A DNA stretch of 64,000 bases. Origin: Gliomastix tumulicola (lineage: Eukaryota; Ascomycota; Sordariomycetes; Hypocreales; Bionectriaceae). The notes under the pieces were generated by a model. The model did not search any database. It was not told the DNA's origin and worked only from the letters and a program-made list of their open reading frames with translations. The position numbers were made by a program, and so were the translations under genes. This document shows, piece after piece, positions 9,481-18,356 of this stretch (the first letter of the stretch is position 1; the number at the start of each line of letters is the position of its first letter). The stretch covers positions 1 to 64,000 of the forward strand of contig BCHX01000009.1 of assembly GCA_001599755.1 (NCBI GenBank), in the 5' to 3' direction.

Positions 9481-10479
9481 ATGTCCCTTGAAGACTATGT
9501 GAATCCACTCGAGTCGAGCCCGCGCTGGCACCTGTCCGCCCGTGTATATGCCCTCCGCGCAGCCGCCAAGGCAGCATTTGCCGTCGCTAATCGCCGAACA
9601 CCTCATGTGACGAGAGTCGTCTGGCTGGACTCGACTTTAGGAGCATCCAACGGTCCGGGAAAAATCAAGGTGGACATTTGGGAGACGCCCCGTGATCCCG
9701 CGTCCCGGTCTCGGAAGAAGCGACCTGCAATCATCAACTTCCATGGTGGTGGCTTCGTCCTTGGTCAAGGAAGCGATGACGCTCGCTGGGCGGGCGCCCT
9801 GGCTGGCCTTGGCGTAACGGTCTTCTCGATAAATTACCGTCTTGCTCCAAGTTACCCGTTCCCGAAAGCCATCGAGGACTGTGCTGACTCCATTATTCAA
9901 ATCTGCAATCGCGCAGATGAGTTCGGGGTTGACCGCAATCGTATCGTCCTTAGTGGTTTCTCGGCTGGCGGAACTTTAGCTCTCGCGAGTTGGTTGCTGC
10001 TCCAGGACCCTGAGAGATGGGGCTATCAACTCAACACACAACAGTGTACTGGAATAGTCCTCTTCTATCCACTGCTTGATTGGACTATAAGCCGGCCTCA
10101 GAAACGTTTATCTTGCACTCGCCCCGATCTTACACTGTCGAAGTACATAACAGACGTTTTCGACGCAGCCTACGTGTATCCCCCGCTTCCAAGGGCGCAG
10201 CAGAATGACTTCCGGCTGTCGCCCGGCCTTATGCCAGATGAGCTGTTAGATGGTTTGCCCCCGGTTCATTTATGCCTTGCTGAGCATGATATGCTGCTTG
10301 CCGAGGGCCTTAGGTTTAGCAATCGGTTGAGTGCCCGTGGTAAGAGAGTGAGCATGCGAGTGGTAGCGGGGGAGAAACACGGATGGGACAAAATTTCACC
10401 AAAGGATCCTGAGAATATTTCGGTCGAGTACCGTGAAGCGATTAATGTAATAATGGGCTGGCTCCAACTTTGCGACTAG
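9481..10479 (+). CDS. Alpha/beta hydrolase, HSL-type esterase/lipase
   Basis: Intronless 332-aa enzyme that would hydrolyse a carboxyl ester, probably in the cytosol because no signal peptide is seen. The oxyanion-hole motif HGGG is at residues 88-91. The nucleophile elbow GFSAG is at 159-163, with S161 as nucleophile. D270 (AEHDMLL) and H300 (GEKHGWD) complete the triad. YRLAPSYPFPKAIED between them is typical of the alpha/beta-hydrolase-3 family. The substrate is unknown. It is convergent with the copper ATPase, with only 80 bp between the stop codons. Its upstream region has a TATA box and two TTTGTGCGG-like elements, so it may be controlled with the copper genes. Confidence 0.92.
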   Translation: MSLEDYVNPLESSPRWHLSARVYALRAAAKAAFAVANRRTPHVTRVVWLDSTLGASNGPGKIKVDIWETPRDPASRSRKKRPAIINFHGGGFVLGQGSDDARWAGALAGLGVTVFSINYRLAPSYPFPKAIEDCADSIIQICNRADEFGVDRNRIVLSGFSAGGTLALASWLLLQDPERWGYQLNTQQCTGIVLFYPLLDWTISRPQKRLSCTRPDLTLSKYITDVFDAAYVYPPLPRAQQNDFRLSPGLMPDELLDGLPPVHLCLAEHDMLLAEGLRFSNRLSARGKRVSMRVVAGEKHGWDKISPKDPENISVEYREAINVIMGWLQLCD

Positions 10480-10559
10480 CTTGTCGAATATGGGAGGATT
10501 TGGGTGATGATATCAACTAGATAATAAAGACACATTCCATGGGTAGCTAAGGACACTAC

Positions 10560-13500
10560 CTATGCTGACTGCGACTGATGACCTAAAGCCCTATCGTCCT
10601 TGAACCCAACAAGTGGCAATCTGCTTCTCAGGAGAAGACTGCTGCATATGACACTCACACTGCTTAGAGCCATGGCCAAACTAGCCCAAACGGGATCGAG
10701 TCTAATGTGCTGGCCACCGCTGCGCACTGGATAGAGAACTCCGGCGGCGATAGGCAGGGCGACGAGGTTGTAAACGAGAGCCCAGCCAAAATTGAACCTG
10801 ACACGTCTGAATACTGCGCGGCTGAGGTTGATCAGCGTCAGCAAGGTTGTCAGACTCGACTTGATAAGCACGAATTCGGCGGCGGAGATGGCAACATCAG
10901 AGCCGGAACCGATAGCAATGCCAACATCGGCAACAGTCAAGGCGGGCGAGTCGTTGACACCGTCGCCAACCATGGCGACAATTGCTCTTCGGCGTTGACT
11001 GCGTCGACCGAAGGACCGCAAAGTAGATCTCACTTGGCTCCTCTGAAGGTATTTGATCTTGTCCGCCTTCTGCTCTGGTAGTACGCCAGCGATGATATGC
11101 TCCGGAGTAATGCCAACCATGGCGCCAACAGCTCGGGCGGTCGTCGGGTTGTCTCCTGAAATCATCCACACGGCTAGTCCTTGACGGTGAAGCGCCTCGA
11201 CAACAGGGCGAGATTCTGGGCGAAGGGGATCAGAAGCTGCGAAAATAGCGAGCGGGCGCCACAATAAATCCGCCGCGGGTGTCATAGACCTCGCCGCAAC
11301 GAGCACGACAGACTTTGCTTGCCCCTTCCACGACTCCAGAGTGGCCGATGCAGCGCTACCGAATGAGATGCTGTGGTCGGCCATGAAAGCCTCATTCCCC
11401 GCGAGGACTTCGACCGGGTGGGACAGCACTTCAACACTGAATGAACCCCTCATTCCCTTTCCTGCTATCTCCTCTATATGCTTGGCTTTGACCCCCATCG
11501 CACTCCTGGATTTGCAGAAGCTGACAATGGCTTTGCCGATGGGGTGGCTGCTGTTTGCTTCTAGTTCTCCCAGCACATTAAGAGTCGTCCGCTCATCCCA
11601 GCTGCGATCATCAGAGAGCAAGAATTGATGGTCCGTGATCTTGGGCTCGCCACCCTGCGTCAGGGTGCCGGTCTTGTCGAAGACGATAATGTCGAGACCG
11701 CTCGCTTCTTGGAATGCTTCTCCTCCGCCCTTGACGAGGATCCCGTGTTTAGCTGCCAAACCCCCACCAACGAAGAGCGCCGTTGGTGCGGCAAGGCCAA
11801 TGCCGCAAGGGCACGCGATAATAAAGACAGCAATGGCGAATTGCAAAGACCAGAACGGCCAACCACCAACCGCAACGTCCAGGTATTCTTCAGGTAGCGT
11901 CCCGGACAGACCGAGACTTAGCCAGATCAGCCACGTTGTAATGGCGATAAGGGTGACGATCGGGACGAAATAGCTGGTAAGCATATCAGCCACCCGTTCG
12001 ATTGGCGCACGTCGCGCCTGGCCCTCTCGCACCACCTTGATAATCTGATCCAGCATGGAATTCCCGGAGGTGCCAGTAGTTCGTATTGAGATAGGTCCGC
12101 CTTTGTTGACAGTGCCGGAGTAGATTGGGTCACCAAGAGTCTTCTTGACAAGCTTGGATTCGCCAGTCAGGCTAGATTCGTCAAACTCACTCTCCCCCTC
12201 AAGAAGGATTCCATCCCACGGCGGAGAACCACCATGCACGATTCTGACCACATCACCAAAGTCGAGCATGTCAATAGGGACGCTCTGAGTGCGATCGCCT
12301 CCGTCATGACCGTCGACAGGAAAGACCAGGAGCGCCTCTGTCGGTCGAAGCTTGCCTAACATGGTCACCGCCTCTCCCGTTTTCGCCTTGCTGTATGCCT
12401 CGATCAGGCGACCAATGAGCAGAAACATGGTCAAGAAGACCACCGAGTCGAAGTAAGTCGTATTTCCCTCCATGCTCATGGTATCGGGTAGCGTCGCGGC
12501 AATGATCAGCTCCACTATAGAGGAAAAGTAGGCAATCGTGGTACCGAAGGACATCAGCATGTCCATACTGCCAAAACGGTACAAACGGCGGAGAATGGGA
12601 ACGGCACTACCACGCCTCCACAGAGAGTGCAGCTCCTTGATCGTACGACGATGAAAGACGTCGGCCGCGAAGAAGTATACTGGCGTTGCCATGATAAATA
12701 GCGCCCATTCTGCACGGGTGACTCCGCGTAGCCGTCCCATGAGATACTGCCGGCCCTTGTTGCTCGGCGGAACGAGGGTCATGAAGACAATGCCGACGAT
12801 GAAGGCAGGGATGGCGACGATGAGGGAAAGGAGGACGCGATAGAAGATTCGCTGCCGGATGCGAGCATGCATTTGTCTCGCGCGTTCCTCGACCGTAGGT
12901 GGGTGGTATATGGTAGGGATGAAAGCCGGATCGGCTGCCGAGATGGCAGAAAGGATGGCCCTAATGGTGAAGTCTGGGGAGTTGGGGGTATATGAGACCG
13001 TCATGAGGGGGTTCGCCAGAGTCGCCTTTTTGATAGCCACCTGCTGGCCGAAACGGTCCAGCGCATCGGTGACCCGACCGGGACAATGCTGACAGTACAT
13101 TCCATCGATTCGAATCGACACAGTTCTGCGGCCATCCTGCGTCGTGTCCTTGCTAAAGTCGATGAGGTCGCTCAGCCTGGCTTTGTAGCCGACGCTTTCG
13201 ATGGACTCGACGATGTTGTTCAGGTGTCTCCGGTCCTCGAAGACGACCGAAACGCTGTTGGTGATGAGATTGACGTCTACACTCTTCGTCCACAGGAAGC
13301 TCTCGAGAGCCCTGGTGATGGTAGCGACGCAGGAGCTGCACGTCATACCTCCAATAGAGTAGGAGGCCTTCCACAAGTCTACGGCGGCGCGAGGACCAGC
13401 TTCTGGCGCCGGCAGCAGCTCATCCACATGTTCCAGACTCGCTTCATAGCCGAGGCTGTCGATGATCTTCACCAACTCCTCAGCGTTCTGCTCTCCGTCG

Positions 13501-14177
13501 AACTCCACAGTGGCAGTTTGCGTGAGCAGAGCGACACTGGCCAACCTCACCCAAGACTTCTGCTCCAGGGCTGCTGTGATCGTGCCGACGCAAGAACTAC
13601 AGCTCATTCCCGTAATAGAGATGGACGTTTGGAAAACCTTAGTTGGTGCCGAGGCCGAATCGATAACGACAAACGGGCGGCCAGCCGTCTCCGTTTCGGA
13701 CGATGCACTGGAGAGGGGATCTCGGTCGATCTCTTGAGACCCGGCTGTTCGCTGCTGGGTGCGACATTGATCGCAATGCTCTATATGTCGCCTCCTCTTT
13801 GTCTCTTCGTCGGCAGCCTTCTTGCCGCGGTTCCATCGTTCCACAGCTTGATTGAGCCATGCGAATGGGAAGCCATCATCATCAGCCCCGCCAAGCGACC
13901 CGTTCGGTGATGCTTCACCCTGTAGGGGATCGGAGATGACGGTGTCTACTTCGTAGCCTGCCTCGCTGAGGGCTTTCGCGATCGTACGGGCGTTTAGAGA
14001 CGCATCATGTTGGACGGTAACACTGTGCGAGATGATCGAAGTCTGGACGGAGATGGGTCTGGGGTGAAGGCAAAAGAGGAAATCTTCGATGAAGGAGGCG
14101 CAAGTGGGACAATGAATACCTGGGATGAGCAAAGTAGTCTGCCGAGGCGACGGTGATGATTTCGATCGTTTGAACAT
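10560..14177 (-). CDS. crpA: Cu(I)-exporting P1B-type ATPase, CrpA-like
   Basis: Single-exon protein of 1205 aa that would pump Cu(I) out of the cytosol, at the plasma membrane in the CrpA/Crp1 family, to resist copper excess. I start at 14177 (MFKRSKSS); the open frame runs further up to 14414 but looks like leader. Four heavy-metal-binding domains carry CPTC (23-26), CSSC, CSSC and CQHC, and an extra CDQC lies between the first two. Membrane helices follow. The actuator TGES, the transport site CPC in IACPCGIGLAAPTALFV, the phosphorylation motif DKTGTLT, an SHP site (ANSSHPIGKA) and the hinge GDGVNDSPAL are all present. The CPCGIGLAAPTALFVGGG wording and GGGEAFQEAS favour the CrpA group over the Golgi Ccc2 group. 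It is divergent from the Atx1-like gene. Confidence 0.93.
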   Translation of the reverse strand: MFKRSKSSPSPRQTTLLIPGIHCPTCASFIEDFLFCLHPRPISVQTSIISHSVTVQHDASLNARTIAKALSEAGYEVDTVISDPLQGEASPNGSLGGADDDGFPFAWLNQAVERWNRGKKAADEETKRRRHIEHCDQCRTQQRTAGSQEIDRDPLSSASSETETAGRPFVVIDSASAPTKVFQTSISITGMSCSSCVGTITAALEQKSWVRLASVALLTQTATVEFDGEQNAEELVKIIDSLGYEASLEHVDELLPAPEAGPRAAVDLWKASYSIGGMTCSSCVATITRALESFLWTKSVDVNLITNSVSVVFEDRRHLNNIVESIESVGYKARLSDLIDFSKDTTQDGRRTVSIRIDGMYCQHCPGRVTDALDRFGQQVAIKKATLANPLMTVSYTPNSPDFTIRAILSAISAADPAFIPTIYHPPTVEERARQMHARIRQRIFYRVLLSLIVAIPAFIVGIVFMTLVPPSNKGRQYLMGRLRGVTRAEWALFIMATPVYFFAADVFHRRTIKELHSLWRRGSAVPILRRLYRFGSMDMLMSFGTTIAYFSSIVELIIAATLPDTMSMEGNTTYFDSVVFLTMFLLIGRLIEAYSKAKTGEAVTMLGKLRPTEALLVFPVDGHDGGDRTQSVPIDMLDFGDVVRIVHGGSPPWDGILLEGESEFDESSLTGESKLVKKTLGDPIYSGTVNKGGPISIRTTGTSGNSMLDQIIKVVREGQARRAPIERVADMLTSYFVPIVTLIAITTWLIWLSLGLSGTLPEEYLDVAVGGWPFWSLQFAIAVFIIACPCGIGLAAPTALFVGGGLAAKHGILVKGGGEAFQEASGLDIIVFDKTGTLTQGGEPKITDHQFLLSDDRSWDERTTLNVLGELEANSSHPIGKAIVSFCKSRSAMGVKAKHIEEIAGKGMRGSFSVEVLSHPVEVLAGNEAFMADHSISFGSAASATLESWKGQAKSVVLVAARSMTPAADLLWRPLAIFAASDPLRPESRPVVEALHRQGLAVWMISGDNPTTARAVGAMVGITPEHIIAGVLPEQKADKIKYLQRSQVRSTLRSFGRRSQRRRAIVAMVGDGVNDSPALTVADVGIAIGSGSDVAISAAEFVLIKSSLTTLLTLINLSRAVFRRVRFNFGWALVYNLVALPIAAGVLYPVRSGGQHIRLDPVWASLAMALSSVSVICSSLLLRSRLPLVGFKDDRALGHQSQSA

Positions 14178-15014
14178 GTTTCGAGACGGCAAAGGCGCTC
14201 TGAGAGTCAATATGGATGGTGAGGTAAAGTGGATATCGGAAAACGGATCGGAAGCTGCTGGCAGAGATAGGATGCAGCTTCTGTATAATATACCGGATAC
14301 CAAAGTGCTGGATTGACAAACTCTTCTGGGAAATGGATGTTTCATTGAAAACCAATGCAATTGTGCGTACATATTGTACGTACACGAGATATCTGCTTCT
14401 CTGAAAAGTGGCATTGAACCTCTCTCCGAAGGTCAAACGCAAGCCACAAGTTCCCAAAACGTGGAGCCACCGCGAGCCGTCTGCAGGAGTCCAATCGTGC
14501 GGCGACTTGAGTGTCATCATCCCTTCGTGATTGGGTCTCGCTTGCGCGCTTTGTGCGGAAAAATCAGAGCGCCACCGCACAAACCACGCCTGCGACCGAA
14601 GACCCCCAAGATTGTCAGGCCCGGATGCGCACAAATCTCTCACACACCAAGGCCAATACTAAGATTGCCATAACTTTCTATATGAGGCATTTGTAAGCAT
14701 CATGGCGTCGACATCCCCCTTACAGCCTTGACCCGCGTGATTTTCGCGGTGCAGCTCCTACGCGTCCCTGTATTTTTGTCGTGGAACTCCGCAGAATTTA
14801 GGACGCTCTTGTTCGCCTTGGTTAGATCGACTCCAGTCGCCTCTTCACGAAATTATAACACGTCTCTATTCTCCCTGCCGAAATCAACTGCTAGACGCAA
14901 GCAAAAACCATCCCCTGTGGACTCATTGAATGTCTCCACCGGCCAACCTGTTGTCAACTGCTCAACTGCCTTACCTGGCCAATTCACCATCCCTAACCAA
15001 TACTTATTCTCAAC
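14178..15014. promoter_or_regulatory. Bidirectional promoter region, copper ATPase / copper chaperone
   Basis: This 837-bp gap separates two head-to-head copper genes. It holds an inverted pair of TTTGTGCGG elements (14550-14583), a variant (TTTGTGCGC, reverse strand) at 14627-14635, and GAGGCATTTGT near 14684, which may be a broken extended copy. Confidence 0.55.
14550..14583. promoter_or_regulatory. Inverted pair of TTTGTGCGG elements
   Basis: TTTGTGCGG at 14550-14558 and its exact reverse complement CCGCACAAA at 14575-14583 form a 34-bp inverted site with a 16-bp spacer that includes GAGCGCC. It is 373 bp from the ATPase ATG and 432 bp from the chaperone ATG. A dimeric binding protein would suit this layout. 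Confidence 0.6.
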
Positions 15015-15334
15015 ATGACACAATCCTACGAGTACGACGTCCAAATTTCATGTGGGGGTAAGCATTGCCGAGCTACTCTGATTGTATTCCTCCCCGTTGA
15101 CTGACTGGGTTAGGCTGTGCCTCTGCCGTGAGGACGGCCGTCACGGCTCTCCCAGATGTCAAGTCGGTCGAAACCTCCGTCGAGAAGCAGAAAGTCAACG
15201 TCATCGTGGCAGATGATGTGACGTTTGACCAAGTGAAACTGGCCATCCAGAACGCCGGGAAAAGGGTCAACGGCGGCAGGGTCATAGAGGACGAAGCAGA
15301 TGCCAGTGCAGCCCGTGGCGGTGAACAAGCCTGA
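15015..15334 (+). CDS. Atx1-like copper chaperone
   Basis: Cytosolic carrier of Cu(I) to copper ATPases. Two exons, 15015-15057 and 15114-15334, give 87 aa. The 56-bp intron (GTAAGC/TAG) splits the metal site. The spliced protein reads YDVQISCGGCASAVRTAV, so the usual MxCxxC loop is ISCGGC, with Ile in place of the Met. VKSVETSVEKQKVNVIV and VKLAIQNAGKRV complete the beta-alpha-beta-beta-alpha-beta fold of a single heavy-metal-associated domain. The acidic Ala-rich tail (EDEADASAARGGEQA) is extra. It lies head-to-head with the Cu ATPase, its likely partner. Confidence 0.93.
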
Positions 15335-15673
15335 TTATCATGGATGGTAGAGACAGCCGTGATCAGATTCACAAGATTGATCTATTCACAACTACCTTTC
15401 CTTGTTCGTGACCGGAAGCGTAGCCTAGCTCAAGAAATGAAACGACACTTTTGTCTCTCTGCCCCCTCTTTACTTTGTGCGTAAGGCACTTATCTGTACG
15501 GACATGTGGCCACTTCAATCTGTCCCGTGATCGGCGAACGCTCAAAGAATAGATGGCTTGAAGTGGCACTCCTTTGAATGCGTGTGCCATAGGGCAAGCC
15601 ATGCTGGGACGCTTATACCCTTCCTTGTGGTAATTGGCAGCGCCATCGGTTTATGTTTGGTGGTACCCATCAT

Positions 15674-15682
15674 TTTGTGCGG
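15674..15682 (+). promoter_or_regulatory. TTTGTGCGG element, core only
   Basis: Exact 9-mer in CATTTTGTGCGGCACTCC, without the extended block. A variant, TTTGTGCGT, lies at 15474-15482. Confidence 0.45.
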
Positions 15683-15772
15683 CACTCCTTTCATGTGCTT
15701 GCGGTCCCCTGCATAGCTGCTCATATTGGCAGCTGGGCAGTCTCTGAATTTTTTTATTTTTATTTTTAATTT

Positions 15773-15779
<7 letters not shown>

Positions 15780-15819
<40 letters not shown>
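15780..15819 (+). repeat. 40-base poly-A run after a T-rich tract
   Basis: Forty consecutive A follow alternating T-rich and A-rich sequence at 15750-15780. It may be the tail of a retroposed sequence or slippage at an inverted T/A tract. Confidence 0.85.
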
Positions 15820-15821
<2 letters not shown>

Positions 15822-15956
15822 TGGTTAAAACAGCACGAACTGTGCACGAGGGTACGTGTTGGGGCCAGGTAGATGCTATCCAAAAGCTGTGTTAGGGCAG
15901 GGAGCCATTTGGCCGCCCCATCTACTTCCGTTGATCAGTGGGGCCCAAATGAGGCA

Positions 15957-15965
15957 TTTGTGCGG
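15957..15965 (+). promoter_or_regulatory. TTTGTGCGG element, extended copy
   Basis: It sits in ATGAGGCATTTGTGCGGGG then TTTAGCGTCATCTTGGCTGG. It shares more 3' sequence (TGGCTGGACT...GGAACAG) with the 18991 copy than with the others. TATATAAG lies 134 bp downstream, but no gene follows. Confidence 0.55.
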
Positions 15966-16244
15966 GGTTTAGCGTCATCTTGGCTGGACTAGCATGGAAC
16001 AGGGTAAGTGTCAGAAATAGCAGGCCGCAGATAGATGGTTCAATGTGTCGATTGTGTGATGCCTTGTTACGGCTTGGTCACCCGTAGCCGTATATAAGCG
16101 TTATAGGCACTTCCTTGATTGCTCAGTTATCGATCAAGGCCCAATCTTTTGCCCAAGTGGCGTAGTGGAACGTGCCTCCACTACTGTACGAACCCCGGGC
16201 TAGCCGGATTCGTAACATGCCTCTTCTTCGTTGTCCAGTCTCTA

Positions 16245-17314
16245 AGTCGCCACCCTAGTTAACCGCCCTCCCCCCCCAACCGGGCGCCTTTTCCCACTGT
16301 GACGATCGGGCTTCTGGTGGCTACAGGGTAGTCAAAAGAAGAGTGGGGTTCCGAACGAGCGGGGCTTGTTCGCAGGATTGGCAGGGTGTCTGTACTGAAC
16401 GGTACGGTCACAGTTCGGGTGCGGGACTCGGGTGTCAAACAGATGAGCGAAGTGAGTATTGCGGTGAACAACCTTGTTGATAGCTGAGGCTATTCTATGT
16501 GTGCTAGCTAGGTAATGACTGTGGTGTATATATATGTAGGGGATCACTGGGATCACCTTGGATCACGGGGTGATCCAAGTGATCCGTGGTGAGGTTCCTT
16601 GCTGGCTCACCATGTCCTCGCGATCCTTCGTGGTGATCCGCCTGTGATTGGAGAAAAAGGTGGGGTACGTCAGGTGACCGGGTCGCTGTTGGCAAGGCCA
16701 AAAGCGCGGGTCGTAACACGCACCAAAATCGCGATTTTTACACCCTTGCAAAAACAGTTATTTTTTAACTAATTTCTTTAAGATTTTAAAATTAGCTAGT
16801 TATATAATATAATATAATAAAAGTTTAAAAACTTTTTAAAAATCTTTATTCTAGAATTTTCTAGAATCTTTTAAAGTATAGGAATTTAAAATGTTAAGGA
16901 TTTACTAAGAAATACTAAGAAATTCTTAAGATATAATATTATTAAATAACTTCTTCAATTCAAGAGCTATTAAATCTATTTTTAAAGTTTTTACTAATTT
17001 ATATAAGACTGTATTTAAAATAAAAATATTAAAATTTATAAAAAATCTTATATATAAGTAATTTAAGCTTAAAATTTTACTAAGAAAATTGAGATTTTTT
17101 TTCAGATTTTCTTAGGAGAAATTATAAAAAGATTTATAATGATCCCCTTAATAAAATTTCTTATAAAAAATATATAGTATAATTTAGTTACTTTTCTATA
17201 AGAGGAAAACTTTTTAAGATTATATAATATTATTTACTATTTTAAAGTTTGGTTTGAAAAAGTAGTAATTTTGGTGTAAAACGGCGGGGTGGCCGGTTAA
17301 CTAGGGTGGCGGCT
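16245..17314. mobile_element. Fot1/pogo-like DNA transposon relic
   Basis: The ends are inverted: AGTCGCCACCCTAGTTAACC at the left (16245) and, reversed, AGCCGCCACCCTAGTTAACC at the right (17314). TA flanks both ends (16243-16244 and 17315-17316), the target duplication of Tc1-mariner/Fot1 elements, whose ends also often begin AGTC. The 1070-bp interior encodes no transposase. Its left half has normal composition. From about 16742 to 17275 it is extremely A/T rich, as after repeat-induced point mutation or insertion of foreign AT-rich DNA. Confidence 0.75.
16550..16585. repeat. Long hairpin built of GATCAC units
   Basis: GGATCACCTTGGATCAC (16550-16566) is followed after three bases by GTGATCCAAGTGATCC (16570-16585), its reverse complement with one base missing. 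Further GATCAC or GTGATCC units lie on both sides (16542 and 16632). It is inside the Fot1-like element. Confidence 0.7.
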
Positions 17315-17664
17315 TACTTGAGATCCAATGTGGTTATTATACAGGGGTATAGGCCATGTGACTGGGTGCGCAACATCTGACACTAGGCTACTGGGCATCT
17401 AGGACAGGGGTACATACAAGTACTGTACGCGAGTAAGGGCCTGGAACGAACATTGACCAAGACGGTTTTATTTCTCTTCCAAGGAGGGCAATTGCCAACC
17501 AGCAGAATTGTCGACCTACATGGAAGGAGGAGAATGAGCGGACGGTAGGCTAAGTAGCTGCCCAAATTGGTAGCGACTGACGAGTCTTGGTCAGCATCAG
17601 TAGTCGGAACCCAATCCTAAACCACCACCACCCCACACCCTGCCATCCCAACAGTTCCCTCCGA

Positions 17665-18356
17665 TTAATCTTTGATCCAGCTGAAAGCGATCTCGCCCAG
17701 GACGCCGCCGCCCAGAATGGCGAGCAGATAGCCGAGATTGAAGGTCATGACAGCAAGCATGCTATACCCAATAGTGGTTAGCATACTGCTCATTTGCAAG
17801 ATTCTCAGGTAGGGGAGTAAATAGCATCAAGGGGCAAAACTTACAGCAAGTACCCAAGAGTCATCGTTGCCACAAGGAACAAAGCCCTGGGATGCAGAGC
17901 TGACACCTTGAACCTGTGCGGTACACGGCCTGGGTCATCTTGTTTGGACGCAATGTGCGTAAAGGAGCTTCCCGCCTCCTCCGCCTCCACAACGGCTCTT
18001 TTCCCCTTTCGGCGCTTGTCGTACAGATACTCCAGCGTGATGACGAAGCGCAGCAACGCAGCCAGGAGCATGAGCAGGATGATGGCACCCGCGTAGCCGG
18101 CCCCCGTTGTCGGCGTCAGGGACGGGAACCAGAGAGCATCTCCAGTCCCAACATGGAACAAGGTGCTCATACTGCCCATTCCATCCATACCAGTCATCGT
18201 TGCGGCAGACGCGTCATGGCCGACGGCAGTGGCTGCTGCTAGCACAGGCGACGCAGCCAGGCTCGGGTTTGCGGTCGCTGAGGTGGCTGCCTCGGCGTGA
18301 GAGGATGAAGTGGCGGCGTCCATATCCATACCACGCGTGCCCTCTGTGTCAATCAT
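17665..18356 (-). CDS. Ctr-family copper transporter
   Basis: Trimeric Cu(I) uptake channel of the plasma membrane or vacuole. Two exons, 18356-17845 and 17761-17665, give 202 aa. The 83-bp intron (GTAAGT/TAG) keeps phase. The N-terminus has Met motifs (MDMDAA, and MTGMDGMGSMSTLF). Membrane segment 1 is GYAGAIILLMLLAALLRFV. A basic loop follows (YDKRRKGKR). After the splice, segment 2 carries the copper-gating MxxxM (MLAVM, residues 172-176) and segment 3 the packing motif GxxxG (189-193, in GGGVLGEI). Both hallmark motifs are intact. The protein ends FSWIKD, without the HCH tail of some Ctr1 proteins. The 17315-17664 gap beyond its 3' end holds no gene. Confidence 0.93.

Larger units (their letters stand above)
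15335..16244. other. Gene-free gap with two TTTGTGCGG elements and an orphan TATA
   Basis: No ORF with family resemblance was found, including no Cys-rich metallothionein-like frame. The gap holds elements at 15674 and 15957, a 40-base poly-A run, and TATATAAG at 16091-16098. It ends at the Fot1-like element. A short ATG frame at 16217 runs into that element. Confidence 0.5.

Noticed and set aside
13086..13910. 274-codon plus frame inside the copper ATPase region
   Set aside because: Antisense to four metal-binding domains with clear CxxC motifs, and has no family resemblance itself.
16140..16215. tRNA-like stretch near GTGGCGTAGTGG and GATTCGTAAC
   Set aside because: I could not form the acceptor and T-arm stems, and there is no clean GGTTCGAnnCC box.
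15335..16244. Search for a metallothionein gene next to the chaperone
   Set aside because: No short frame rich in CxC or CxxC was found on either strand.
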